DNA of 64,000 bases from Rhodobium gokarnense (GTDB lineage Bacteria; Pseudomonadota; Alphaproteobacteria; Rhizobiales; Rhodobiaceae), in contig NZ_JAOQNS010000007.1 in assembly GCF_025961475.1 (NCBI RefSeq), forward strand, positions 1-64,000, written 5' to 3'. Below the pieces are notes generated by a model that saw only the letters and a program-made list of their open reading frames with translations, was not told the DNA's origin and did not search any database. The first letter of the stretch is position 1. Each line of letters begins with the position of its first letter. The position numbers and the translations under genes are program-made. Shown piece after piece: positions 1 to 9,083 of the stretch.

Positions 1-582
1 CTGGAGCGCACGTTCCGTCTCTTCGGCCTGCCTGCGGGGCTCTACGTCGACAACGGCTCGCCCTGGGGTGGCGGCACGCCGGGCCATTGGACGCCACTCG
101 GCGTGTGGCTTTTGAAGCTCGGCGTGCGGGTGATCCACGCCCGCCCCTATCATCCGCAGGGACGCGGCAAGAACGAACGCTTCCACCGCACATTGAAAGC
201 CGAGGTTCTGGCGCTCACAGCGCTGCGCGACTGCGCCCAGGCGCAAGCCGCCTTCGACAGCTGGCGCCCGCTCTACAATGCCGTCCGCCCGCACCAGGCG
301 CTGGGGCTGGCAACCCCGGCCAGCCGCTACCGCCCCTCGCCGCGCCGCTTCCCCGACCGCCTCCAGGAGCCGCATTACGAGCCCGGCGAGATCGTACGGC
401 GGGTCTCCACATCAGGATGTTGCGTCAGCTTCAACGGCCGCCTGTGGAAGCTGCCCAAGGCCTTCCGCGGCGAACCTGTCGCCCTCAGGCCGACAGATCG
501 CGATGGTCGCTATCGCGTCTGCTTCGGCGCAACGCATATCGCAACCATTGACCTCAACCATACCCGAAACAATCATCAATGA
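1..582 (+). CDS. IS481-type transposase, 3' part (5' end outside window)
   Basis: The reading frame is open from base 1, so the start lies to the left of the window. The visible part is the rear of a DDE integrase core. DNGSPWG carries the second catalytic Asp, and a segment rich in HPQGRGKNERFHRTLKAE carries the catalytic Glu. It is followed by the usual RPHQALG motif and a C-terminal beta-rich tail. This combination is typical of IS481-family transposases, which cut and join the ends of their own element. The frame ends cleanly just before terminal repeats, so the element's right end looks intact. Whether the left part is intact cannot be judged. Confidence 0.85.
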   Translation: MERTFRLFGLPAGLYVDNGSPWGGGTPGHWTPLGVWLLKLGVRVIHARPYHPQGRGKNERFHRTLKAEVLALTALRDCAQAQAAFDSWRPLYNAVRPHQALGLATPASRYRPSPRRFPDRLQEPHYEPGEIVRRVSTSGCCVSFNGRLWKLPKAFRGEPVALRPTDRDGRYRVCFGATHIATIDLNHTRNNHQ

Positions 583-583
583 C

Positions 584-628
584 TGTCAGCCATCTCCCCG
601 AACACCTGTCAATCATCTCTCCGGGACA
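584..628. repeat. Paired terminal subrepeats of the IS481-type element
   Basis: Two near-identical direct copies lie just after the transposase stop: TGTCAGCCATCTCCCCGAACA at 584-604 and TGTCAATCATCTCTCCGGGA (running on to CA) at 607-628. They are probably the right terminal repeat of the element, possibly with an internal binding-site copy for the transposase. The left end is outside the window, so the inverted-repeat relation could not be tested. Confidence 0.6.
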
Positions 629-784
629 TACACTTGACCCGGGGTGACGGGGAGTGTTCGGTGCGGATCATTTCGTCGCCTTGCCGGCGTCTGCGATCGG
701 CTCCGGTGTTGCCGTTGGAGAGGGGCGCTCATGGCTATGGACGGCGTGATGGCGAACGGGACAGTGTGACCGTCCCCCCAACGA

Positions 785-811
785 AAAAAGGGCGCCCGGG
801 GGCGCCCTTTA
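785..811 (-). terminator. Rho-independent terminator downstream of the GPR-type gene
   Basis: Read on the minus strand, an AAAGGGCGCC / GGCGCCC hairpin is followed by a run of six T. It lies about 25 bp after the stop of the large coiled-coil gene, in the orientation expected for ending its transcript. Confidence 0.85.
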
Positions 812-835
812 GTCGGGTTCCGATGACCCGCGCCG

Positions 836-3800
836 TCAGCCGAGGCGGCCGCTGGCGTGGGCGAGCATGGTGTAGACCTTGCCCGTATCGGAGGTCAGAT
901 AGGTCTGGCTCAGCATGTTGTCGCGGTCGTTGCGCGACACTTCGGCGAGGAGCTGTTCGAAATCCTCCAGGTACCGGTCGACGGCGGAGCGGAACTCCGG
1001 GTCGCGCTGGTACTTGCGGCGGATCTCGTCGAAGGTCTGCTGACCCTGCAGGGTGTAGAGCCGGCGGGTGAAGGCGTTCCGCTCGCCGCGCTGGTAGCGC
1101 TGCCAGAGGTCGAGGAAGGCCTCGTGGTCGATCGCCCGGGCGATGTCCACCGACAGCGAGTTCAGCGATTCCACCATGTGCAGCGGCGAGCGCTGCTCGG
1201 TGGCCGGGGCAGGGGCCTGGCGGCTGTCGCGGGTTCCCTGGCCACGGGTGTCGTGATCGCGGTCGTCATGCTCGTCCGGGTGCTCGTCGCGCGAGGCCCG
1301 GCGCAACAGGTCGGTGACCCAGCCGCGGTCGTCGGCGCCGCCATTGCCGCCCTGGCCACGGCCATGGGTGCCGCGGGCAACGTCGAGCGGGCTGAACTGG
1401 GGCCGTGACGGCTCAGGACGCGCCGGCTCGGAGCGGGCCGATTCGGCCGGGCGCTGCGGGGCAGGGGCCGGACGGTAGGATTCCGCCGGACGCTGTGCCG
1501 GCGCCGGGGCCGAATAGCCGCCACCGCCACCGGAGGCGGCGCGCTGGGCGCGCGCCTCGCGGCGGTCTCCCTGGACCTCGCGATTGGCCTCGCGGCGCGG
1601 CTGCGAGATGTCGAGGGTGTTGGCCTGGCGCGAGACGATTTCCGAGAGCTCGTTGAGCGCGCGGATCTGCTCGGAAACGACCTTGCGCATCGCCGCCGTG
1701 CTTTCCTCGGTCTCCTTCGGCAACTCGAAGATGCCCTGCTTCATCTCCGCGCGGGTCGCCTGCAGCTCGCCCTGCATCTCGCGAGCGATGTCGCGCATGC
1801 GGGCGGTCGCCTCGGTGAAGCGCTCGGAGGCCTCGGTGACCGAGCGGCCCATCTCGTCGAGCATCTCGGTCTGGATCGAGCGCACCGCCTCCTGGGCCCG
1901 CTGGCCTTCCAGGCCCGCGGAGAGCCGCAGCGACTCGAACTGCTCGATGACGCTCTTGGAGGCGTTCTCGGCTGCCTGTGCGAGCAGGCCGGCGACGCTC
2001 TGGGATTTCTCCTCGGCATCGGCAAGGGTCGTCGAGATGATGCCGGTGAACGACTTCAGCACCTCGCCGACCGATTCCGACTTGGTGATGAGTTCGTTGG
2101 CGATCGCCTCGATGGCCTGGCGGCGCTCGTCGACGGTGAGGTCGACGGTGCGGTTGGCGTCTTCCAGCATGTGGGCGGCCGACGCCAGCGTCTTGCCGTG
2201 GTTCTCGAAGCGGTCGGCGATGCGGGCGACGTCGCCCAGCACGTTCTCCGACACCTCGCGCAGCACGCCGACATTTTCCGCGATCAGGTTCGACGACGCC
2301 GTGGTGTCTTCCAGCGCGCGGTCGATGGCGGTGCGGAACTCGCCGGCGCGGCGGGCGAGGTTGGTCTCCACCTCGCTGAGGTTGTTGCCGGCAGACGTCA
2401 GCACTTCCTGCAGCGTGGCGTTGGAGCCGTTCAGCCGTTCCAGGATCTCCGAGACCTCGTTGCGCAGGCGCTCGTTGGTCTGGCCGAGGACACCGACGGT
2501 CTCCTGGCTCTTGGCGTCGATCATGCGCACCAGTTCCTCGCCGCTCTCGGCGATGGCGCGGGTGGCATCGACGCCCTGGCGGGCAATCGCGTCGGCGATG
2601 TCGCCGCCCTTGATCGACAGGGCGTTGACGATGGCGTCGCGGACCTCGTTGACCTTGCCGGAGAGATCGCGGCTGCGGTTCTCCAGGGCTTCGACGAGGT
2701 CGGTGCCCTGGTGCTCGATGAGGCTCGCCAGTTCGGAGGTGCGGGCACCGAGCAGGTTGTTGAGTTCGCGGGTGCGCGCGTCGAGGTTCTTCGACATCTC
2801 GCCGCCGCGGCCGGAGATGACCTCCTCAAGCTCGGCAGCGGACCGGGACATGGCGTCGGTGGCGCCGCCGACGGACTGGATGAGCGAGGCGCTGGCGCGC
2901 TCGCCCTCGTCGCGCAGGCGGTTGGCGACCTGGGCGACGGTGGCTTCCAGACGCTGGCGGGCGTCGTCGGCCTCGCCGGTCATGGCCGTCTTCAACTCGT
3001 CGAGAGCCCCCATCAGGACCTCGCGGGCCTTCTCGCTCTCCATGGTCAGGCCACCGGAAAGCTGGGCGATGGTGCCGGTGAGGACGTCGCGGACGCGCTC
3101 GCTCTCGGTCGACAGCGCCTGGCTGGCGTCGGCCAGCGAGCCGACGACCGCCTGGCGGGCCCGCTCGCTCTCGCTGACCACCTTGGAGGCGGCTTCCGAG
3201 AGCGACTGGGACAGCTCGTCGCGGGCGCGGCCGGTCTCGCCGGTGAGCGTTGCCGTGATGTCGCGCATGCGCTCGCCGATGACCTTTTCCAGTTCGGCGC
3301 CGCGGCCGTCCAGGGTCTCTGCGACCTCGAACACCTTGGAGCCGAGCGAGACGTTGATCTCGGCAATGCGGTCCGAAAGGATGTCGGTCAGCTCGTTGGC
3401 CTGCTTGGTCAGCACCGCGCCGACGACGTTGAGGCGGTCGTCGAGGGCGGTCGCCATCTCGCCGTGGCCGTCGGACATCGCCTTGGCGATATCGCGGGTC
3501 CGGTCGATGAGCGTTTCGCTGATCTGGCGGGCACGGGCGTCGAGCGCCTCGTCGATCCGCGCGATGCGGGTGTCCATCGTGCTGACGAGGTAGTCGGACT
3601 TGGTCTCCACCGTGTTGGCGACGCGGTCGACCCGCTCGCCGATGGCGTTATCGAAGGTTTCGAGCCGCTCGCTGATGGTCCGCTCGATGCGGTCGGTGCG
3701 GTCGGCAAGGGCCTCGCCGATCGCGGTCGCCTTAGTCTCGAAGGTTTTGCCGAGGGCGGCGGAGCGCTCGTCGAACACGGTGCCCAGGGACTCGGTGTGG

Positions 3801-6562
3801 CCGGTGAGCATGGCGTTGATCGAGGAGAAGCGGTTCTCCAGGAGTTCGGCGATCTCCGTGGTGCGGTTGCCGAGCGAGCCGATGAGATCGGTGCCGCGGA
3901 TGTTGATGACCTGGTCGAGTTCTTCCAGGCGCTTGTCGAGTTCGCCGGAGAGCGTGCCGGTGTGGGCGTTGATCGCCTCGGAGAAACGGTCGCCCGCCTC
4001 GACGATCTTGCCGGTGACCTTGTTGCTCTGGTCGCCGATGAGTTCGGCGATCCTGACGCCGGCGGCGCCGAAGCGCTCGGCCAGCTCGTTGGTGCGCGAG
4101 CCGAGGGCCTGGTCGATCTCGTTGGAGGTGAGGGCGAGAACGTCCTTGAAGTTCTGCAGCCGGCCGTCGAGCAGGCCGGCAAGGTTCTCGCCGGCATCGA
4201 TCAGCTTGCCGTCGAGGGCCTCGCCCTTGACGACGACGGCATCGTGGATGCGATCGCCGGTCGCCTCGATGCGGTTGGCGAGGTCGCCGCCGCGGTCGGT
4301 GATGGTCGAGGCGATGCGGGTCGCCGTGTCGTCCATCTTCTCGGTGAGTTCGTTGCCGCGCAGCGACAGGTCGACGAGCAGGGATTCGCCGGTGCCGTGC
4401 AGGACGCTGGCGACCTCCTCGGTGCGCTTGGAGATCGCGGTGATGATCTCCTCGCCGCGCTGGCCGAGCATGTCGGCGGCCTCCCGCGTGCGGGCGGCAA
4501 ACGCTTCGTCGAGGCTGTGGCCAGTCGCCGAGAAGGTCTCGTTGATCTCGCCGCCGCGGTCGACGATGGCGTTGACGATGTATTCGCCGGTCTCCGACAG
4601 GCGGGCGTCGAGCTCGCTGGTGCGGGTGATGAGCTGCTCGTTGACGGCGTCGGCGCGTTCCGACAGCGTCTCGATGAGCCGGTTGCTGGTGCCGTCGAGG
4701 ATTTCCGCGATCGCGGCGGTGCGCTGGTCGAGCGCCTCGTTGATCTCGCCGGCGCGGCCGGTGAGCATGTCGGCGATTTCCAGGCTGGTGGTCGACAGGC
4801 CGTCGGAAATCTCGCGGCTGCGGTGCAGCAGGGTCTCGGCGATTTCGTCCTGGCGGGCGCCGAGGTTCTCGTCGAACTGGCGGGCGTAGGACGCAAGGGT
4901 CGAGCCGATCTCGTCGGAGCGCGCCGCCAGCGTGCCGGCGATCTCGTCGTGGCGCAGGCCGAGATTCTCATCGAACCGCGAGGCGAAGGAGGCCAGCGTT
5001 CCGCCGATCTCGTCGGACCGGGCGTTGAGGGTGTTGGCGATCTCCTCGCTGCGCAGCGCCAGGGTGTTGGCGATTTCGTCGTGGCGCATGCCGAGGCTCT
5101 CGTCGACCCGCTGGGTGTAGGTGTAGAGGGTCGAGTTGATCTCGTCAGTGCGGCTGCCGAGCCGCTCGTCGAACTGCCTGGCGTAGGACGCGAGCGTGGA
5201 GCTGATGTCCTCGCTGCGGCTGGCAAGGCCTTCGTCGAACTGCTTGGAGTAGGTGGCCAACGTGGTGTTGATCTCGTCGCTGCGGGCGCCGAGGGTGCCG
5301 GCGATTTCCTCGCTGCGCGAGGCGAGCAGCTCGGAAAGCTGGCTGGTCGAGATGTCGAGGGTGTCGGCGAGACCGGCCTTCTGGGCGTCGATGGTCTCGG
5401 CGATCGCCGAATTGGCGCTGGCGATGGCGTCGGTGACGTTGGCGGAGCGCTGGGCGAGGTCCTCCATGAAGGAGCGGCCACGCTCGTTGAAGCTCTCGAT
5501 CAACTGGTCGCCGGCATTGCCGAAGGCAGTGGAGAACTGGTGCGACTGGGCGGTGATGGCGTCGGAGAAGCGTTCCGTCGCCGAGCGCACGTCGTTGGAC
5601 AGCCGGTCGCCGGTGACCTGCAGGTCCTCGGTCAGCATGGCGTGGGCGCCGGTGATGGCCGAGCGCACCTTTTCGGCATTGCTGACGACGGACTCGCGCT
5701 GCAGCGCCAGTTCCTCGATCAGGCCGCGGATACGCAGCTCGCTGTCATTGTAGGATCGCTCGAGGGTGGCCACCTCGTTGTGGACCATGACCTCCAGCTC
5801 GCTGGCGCGGGCCAGCGCCCGCTCCACGCCGTCGCCCATGGCGGCGACCTCGCGGCGGATGGCCTGGCCGACGCTGACGACGGATTCCTTGGCGATGTCT
5901 TCCGGCTCGGCGAGGCGCAGGGCGACCTCGGTCATGGAGCGCGAGACGAGGCGCAGCTCGTGGGAGCGCCAGACCATCAGCGCCATCACCCAGAAGAACA
6001 TGATCGGGACGACGATGGCGACGGCGGTGCCGATCAGCGGGGCGTTGCGGGCAAGGTCCTGAACGGTCGAGATGGACAGGATTTCCTGGCCGAACGAGAC
6101 CCAGGCGACGCCGAGACCGACGGCGCCCCAGACGAGCGACATCAGGAGCGCGATCCAGAACGGCGCGGAAGAGGGACGGCGCTGCAGGGCATAGACCAGC
6201 GCGCCGATATTGTGGCGGTCGTCATTGGCGGCCATGCGGCCGCGGCGGCGTCCGCGACGCGGCGAGGCGACGTCGCTGGGCGGCGCGTCATCCGTCTCGT
6301 CGGCCGGCCGCGATGCCGGCGATGCGGCAAAGGCAGGCCCGGGCGTCACATCCGGTGCGCCGGACGTGTCGGCGTTGGATGCCTTCTTTGCCGCCGGGTC
6401 GTCGACCTTGACCTCGACCTTGTCGGACGCGTCCGACGATGCGGTCTCGGATTCGGGTTTCTTTTCCGTGTCGGATGCGCCGAAATCGAGTTTCAGCGCC
6501 TCTTCGACGGCACTCAGAGCAACTTCCGCCGGATCGGTCGGTTTCGGTGAATTGCCTGCCAT
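836..6562 (-). CDS. gpr: Giant membrane coiled-coil protein, growth pole ring (GPR/RgsE) type
   Basis: A 1908-residue protein. The order is an acidic, low-complexity N-terminus (1-130), two membrane segments (about 134-156 and 175-198), a very long helical region (about 210-1650) built of degenerate repeats around R-x-D-E-I-x-x-T-L, a Pro/Ala/Arg-rich linker, and a compact C-terminal domain (about 1790-1908). This architecture matches the apolipoprotein-like GPR protein of Agrobacterium and RgsE of Sinorhizobium, which form a ring at the growing pole and are needed for unipolar growth. I chose ATG 6562 because GAGG stands 11 nt upstream; ATG 6592 or a start further upstream is possible. It is monocistronic, with a strong terminator. 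The family call rests on architecture and size, so orthology is inferred. Confidence 0.75.
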   Translation of the reverse strand: MAGNSPKPTDPAEVALSAVEEALKLDFGASDTEKKPESETASSDASDKVEVKVDDPAAKKASNADTSGAPDVTPGPAFAASPASRPADETDDAPPSDVASPRRGRRRGRMAANDDRHNIGALVYALQRRPSSAPFWIALLMSLVWGAVGLGVAWVSFGQEILSISTVQDLARNAPLIGTAVAIVVPIMFFWVMALMVWRSHELRLVSRSMTEVALRLAEPEDIAKESVVSVGQAIRREVAAMGDGVERALARASELEVMVHNEVATLERSYNDSELRIRGLIEELALQRESVVSNAEKVRSAITGAHAMLTEDLQVTGDRLSNDVRSATERFSDAITAQSHQFSTAFGNAGDQLIESFNERGRSFMEDLAQRSANVTDAIASANSAIAETIDAQKAGLADTLDISTSQLSELLASRSEEIAGTLGARSDEINTTLATYSKQFDEGLASRSEDISSTLASYARQFDERLGSRTDEINSTLYTYTQRVDESLGMRHDEIANTLALRSEEIANTLNARSDEIGGTLASFASRFDENLGLRHDEIAGTLAARSDEIGSTLASYARQFDENLGARQDEIAETLLHRSREISDGLSTTSLEIADMLTGRAGEINEALDQRTAAIAEILDGTSNRLIETLSERADAVNEQLITRTSELDARLSETGEYIVNAIVDRGGEINETFSATGHSLDEAFAARTREAADMLGQRGEEIITAISKRTEEVASVLHGTGESLLVDLSLRGNELTEKMDDTATRIASTITDRGGDLANRIEATGDRIHDAVVVKGEALDGKLIDAGENLAGLLDGRLQNFKDVLALTSNEIDQALGSRTNELAERFGAAGVRIAELIGDQSNKVTGKIVEAGDRFSEAINAHTGTLSGELDKRLEELDQVINIRGTDLIGSLGNRTTEIAELLENRFSSINAMLTGHTESLGTVFDERSAALGKTFETKATAIGEALADRTDRIERTISERLETFDNAIGERVDRVANTVETKSDYLVSTMDTRIARIDEALDARARQISETLIDRTRDIAKAMSDGHGEMATALDDRLNVVGAVLTKQANELTDILSDRIAEINVSLGSKVFEVAETLDGRGAELEKVIGERMRDITATLTGETGRARDELSQSLSEAASKVVSESERARQAVVGSLADASQALSTESERVRDVLTGTIAQLSGGLTMESEKAREVLMGALDELKTAMTGEADDARQRLEATVAQVANRLRDEGERASASLIQSVGGATDAMSRSAAELEEVISGRGGEMSKNLDARTRELNNLLGARTSELASLIEHQGTDLVEALENRSRDLSGKVNEVRDAIVNALSIKGGDIADAIARQGVDATRAIAESGEELVRMIDAKSQETVGVLGQTNERLRNEVSEILERLNGSNATLQEVLTSAGNNLSEVETNLARRAGEFRTAIDRALEDTTASSNLIAENVGVLREVSENVLGDVARIADRFENHGKTLASAAHMLEDANRTVDLTVDERRQAIEAIANELITKSESVGEVLKSFTGIISTTLADAEEKSQSVAGLLAQAAENASKSVIEQFESLRLSAGLEGQRAQEAVRSIQTEMLDEMGRSVTEASERFTEATARMRDIAREMQGELQATRAEMKQGIFELPKETEESTAAMRKVVSEQIRALNELSEIVSRQANTLDISQPRREANREVQGDRREARAQRAASGGGGGYSAPAPAQRPAESYRPAPAPQRPAESARSEPARPEPSRPQFSPLDVARGTHGRGQGGNGGADDRGWVTDLLRRASRDEHPDEHDDRDHDTRGQGTRDSRQAPAPATEQRSPLHMVESLNSLSVDIARAIDHEAFLDLWQRYQRGERNAFTRRLYTLQGQQTFDEIRRKYQRDPEFRSAVDRYLEDFEQLLAEVSRNDRDNMLSQTYLTSDTGKVYTMLAHASGRLG

Positions 6563-6793
6563 TTTTGTCAATCGCCTCGCGTCCGCACTCATTACTATCC
6601 GGCCGCACGTCCGTTGCTCATACGGAGCTCCGGAAACTGGGGACAATACTGTTGGGGAAATCGGAACATCAGCCGTTTGGTTAACGACGGCTGGCGCAAC
6701 AGTATCGTAGCCTCCCCCGCATCTTGCCGCATCCCATATCGTAATGGCACATTTGTTCAAAAGGAACCGCAAAAACCGCCTGTTGCGATTATT

Positions 6794-6808
6794 TTAACTA
6801 ATGGTTAA
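6794..6808. promoter_or_regulatory. Perfect CtrA-like box TTAA-N7-TTAA
   Basis: TTAACTAATGGTTAA matches the full CtrA recognition pattern (two TTAA half sites, 7-bp spacer, followed by C). It lies between the divergent GPR-type gene (start 6562, minus) and the small gene at 6843 (plus), so it could act on either. CtrA is the alphaproteobacterial cell-cycle regulator. Binding is inferred. Confidence 0.55.
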
Positions 6809-6842
6809 CGGTTTTTCCGGAAGCGGTGGAGGGGCGTTGGAA

Positions 6843-7133
6843 ATGAGCGGACGAGGCGATATCCCGAACGACCCGAAGAGCGGCGCGCGCGCCGCAAAAC
6901 CGACGGACGTGCAGCGCCGCTACCTGGAGAGCGGGCTCGATCAGCCGGGCGGCAAGCTGCCGCTGTTCGACGCCAACGGGCGCCGCTACTCGGCCAAGAC
7001 CGTCGAGGCCTGCATCGCCAATGGCTGGGCCGAGCACTGGTTCGCCAATCCGCTGAAGCCCGACTGGCTGGTCTGCAAGCTGACGCCGGCCGGCTACGCC
7101 ATCGTCGGGGGCAAGGCGCCCGGCGCCAGGTAA
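6843..7133 (+). CDS. Conserved small protein of unknown function
   Basis: A 96-residue soluble, basic protein that I cannot assign to a named family. The N-terminal 25 residues are polar and probably disordered. The rest (YLESGLDQPGGKLPLFDANG, then VEACIANGWAE and WLVCKLTPAGYAIV) alternates helices and short strands in a way that resembles a small winged-helix fold, but no DNA-binding role can be claimed. ATG 6843 is preferred over an upstream start at 6801 because GGAGGGG precedes it at good spacing. The gene is divergent from the GPR-type gene and downstream of the CtrA-like box. Confidence 0.7.
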   Translation: MSGRGDIPNDPKSGARAAKPTDVQRRYLESGLDQPGGKLPLFDANGRRYSAKTVEACIANGWAEHWFANPLKPDWLVCKLTPAGYAIVGGKAPGAR

Positions 7134-7384
7134 TTCGGCCGGATGGTACCAGCGTATACGTAAAATGATTCCTAAGGCGCAATGTTACCGCCTGCGGGCG
7201 GCGTTAAAGCTTCGTTCAACACATCTCTCAAAAGATTTCTTAAAGTTGAAGCATTCGGAGTGACTTAACCGCCTTTTTGCCTTTTTTTGCGACGCTTCAA
7301 TCGAGCTGCAAGGCCGGTCCGGCGGGGCCGGCGCGGCAAGACGGAGCGGTCCGTTGCGGACCGTTCGGCAAAAGGATCGGGAAA

Positions 7385-7765
7385 ATGGCATTGGCAGGTG
7401 CAATGGAATTCCAAGCGATGGATGCGGCTTTAAAGCCGGACCGTCCGGTCGACCTCGTCCATCTGGCGCGGCACACCCTCGGCAACCGCGACCTGGAGCG
7501 GGAAGTGCTGCAGCTTTTCGTCCGCCAGTCGGCGGTCTATCTGGGCCGGCTGCGCAATGCCCGGACCGCGGGCGAGATGCGCGTTGCCGCCCACACCATC
7601 AAGGGCTCGGCCCGCGGCATCGGGGCCTGGCGGATCGCTGAGCTTGCCAATCTCTTCGAAGAGGCGGCCGCGGACGGCGCCACCATGGACGATGCGGCGC
7701 TCGCCAGCCTTGCCGAGGCGATCGAAGCCGCCAACGACTACATCCGCACCGTCCTCAGCGACTGA
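7385..7765 (+). CDS. Histidine phosphotransfer (Hpt) domain protein
   Basis: A 126-residue single-domain Hpt protein. The phosphorylatable histidine is H70 within AAHTIKGSARGIG, the classic HxxKG signature, set in an all-helical sequence. Such proteins pass phosphate between a hybrid sensor kinase and a response regulator in the cytoplasm. No kinase or regulator gene is adjacent, so the partners are unknown. The start ATG 7385 fits the domain boundary. The 250-bp leader is relatively AT-rich around 7190-7290, which may hold the promoter. ChpT, the CtrA-pathway phosphotransferase, has a different fold and length and is not a match. Confidence 0.85.
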   Translation: MALAGAMEFQAMDAALKPDRPVDLVHLARHTLGNRDLEREVLQLFVRQSAVYLGRLRNARTAGEMRVAAHTIKGSARGIGAWRIAELANLFEEAAADGATMDDAALASLAEAIEAANDYIRTVLSD

Positions 7766-8056
7766 GCGGCACACGATTTCGCGCGGCCCGACGGCGGCCG
7801 CGACCGGGCCAGTCCGCCCGCATGCATCGCGGCGTCGCCCTTGTCGGGCGGCGCCGCATTTTCGTTTTCATGGCCTCAACCGCGAGCCCGCCCGATCCGC
7901 ATCGTCCGCGGGTTGGCGGCGCTCCTTTGGCATCCATTCAAAATTGTCAGCGGACGCGGCAATGTGGCAGACTTGTCGCCGCATGGGGGTTGACGTTCCC
8001 GCCGCAGCGGTTATGTCCAGAGCCGGTTTTCACCTGTTTCTCATCCGGCGGTCCCC

Positions 8057-8377
8057 ATGCCCAAAATCACCTATTACGATCCCGACGGCACCAAATACGA
8101 GGCTGACGCAGCGGTCGGCTCGACCGTGATGGAAAATGCGCTGAAGGCGATGGTTCCGGGCATCGAGGCGGAATGCGGCGGCGCCTGCGCCTGCGCCACC
8201 TGCCACGTCTATGTGGACGACGACTGGACCGAGAGGACGGGCGAGCCGTCGGCGATGGAAGAGGACATGCTCGACTTCGCATACGATGTGCGGCCGAACT
8301 CGCGGCTGTCCTGCCAGATCCGCGTCACCGACGAACTCGACGGGCTGGTCGTCAGGGTGCCCGAGCGTCAGGCATAA
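8057..8377 (+). CDS. fdxB: 2Fe-2S ferredoxin, adrenodoxin type
   Basis: A 106-residue ferredoxin with cluster ligands C40, C46 and C49 (spaced as CGGACACATC) and C86 in RLSCQIRV. This is the adrenodoxin/putidaredoxin-like subgroup, which serves cytochromes P450, Fe-S cluster assembly or hydroxylases as a cytosolic electron carrier. No hsc/isc genes are adjacent, so the redox partner is not evident. A TrxR-like ferredoxin-NADP reductase at 9764 is close enough to be a plausible electron donor, though the two are not in one operon. Confidence 0.93.
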   Translation: MPKITYYDPDGTKYEADAAVGSTVMENALKAMVPGIEAECGGACACATCHVYVDDDWTERTGEPSAMEEDMLDFAYDVRPNSRLSCQIRVTDELDGLVVRVPERQA

Positions 8378-8457
8378 GGGCACCATGCCTAGCCGGCGCC
8401 AGTCCTGGCCAACGCCACACGCAGCCTGCCGGCAGCGGCGTCGCGGTTCCCTTTTCG

Positions 8458-8928
8458 TCAGGGACCCTTCTTGCGCGCGTCGGTCGCCTTGAGGGCGTCG
8501 ATGGCCCGTGCCATCAGGGCGTTGAACTGATCCCGCTCGGCTTGTGAGAAATCCTTCAAGGCGCTGTCGTTGACGCGCGTTGCGGCGGCCGTCGCCGGCG
8601 CTTCCAGCGCGCGCGCCTTTTCCGTCACGTGGATCGACTGGGCACGGCCGTCGTCCGGGTGGGGCCGGCGGCTGACGAGGCCGTCGCGCTCCATGCGGGC
8701 GATGGTGTTGGCCATCGTCGCCTGCTCCACATTGAGGCGCTCGACCAGTTGCTTCTGGGTCAGCCCGTCCGTCCGCCACAGCTCCAGCAGGGTCATGAAC
8801 TGGGCCGGCGCCAGGCCGAGCGGCCGGATCTCCTCGGCAAGGGCGATCGCGAACAGGCGAGCCATGTGGTTGGCGAGGTAGCCCGCCGAGCGGGTCTTGT
8901 CGAAGCCGGATGTCTTTGACGGGCGCAT
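8458..8928 (-). CDS. MarR-family transcriptional regulator
   Basis: A 156-residue winged-helix repressor-type protein. QLVERLNVEQATMANTIARM is the recognition-helix region and RRPHPDDGRAQ is the wing, both hallmarks of MarR. ATG 8928 is used; a GTG at 8943 in frame is also possible. It is divergent from the membrane protein gene at 9084. Two palindromes lie in the 155-bp space between them, directly upstream of its own start, so autoregulation plus control of the divergent gene is the natural reading. The ligand is unknown. Confidence 0.88.
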   Translation of the reverse strand: MRPSKTSGFDKTRSAGYLANHMARLFAIALAEEIRPLGLAPAQFMTLLELWRTDGLTQKQLVERLNVEQATMANTIARMERDGLVSRRPHPDDGRAQSIHVTEKARALEAPATAAATRVNDSALKDFSQAERDQFNALMARAIDALKATDARKKGP

Positions 8929-8945
8929 GGTCCTTTCTCGCACTT

Positions 8946-8981
8946 GAATAGCGTGCTATTCAATGATAAATAGCATGCTAT
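8946..8981. promoter_or_regulatory. Paired palindromic operators for the divergent MarR regulator
   Basis: GAATAGC-GT-GCTATTC (8946-8961) and ATAGC-AT-GCTAT (8970-8981) share the core ATAGC-N2-GCTAT. Their centres are 22 bp apart, about two helical turns, so two dimers could bind the same DNA face. The pair abuts the marR start codon and sits in the marR/membrane-protein divergent region. Confidence 0.75.
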
Positions 8982-9083
8982 GTTAATCAGGCCTGTGCGA
9001 TCGAGGCCGGCAAGGCGGGGCTTCCGGGCCGGGTTTGGGCGGCCGGGCACCGGCGGGCGGATCGCGTTCAAAGGAGAGTGATA

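Noticed and set aside
2171-6550. Very long open frame on the plus strand opposite the GPR-type gene
   Set aside because: It is the antisense shadow of a GC-rich repetitive gene. Its composition (long runs of G, A, D, V and L) has no family match, and the minus-strand protein has clear domains and a terminator.
7385-7765. The Hpt protein as ChpT of the CtrA pathway
   Set aside because: ChpT is about 220-250 residues with a kinase-like second domain; this is a plain 126-residue Hpt domain.
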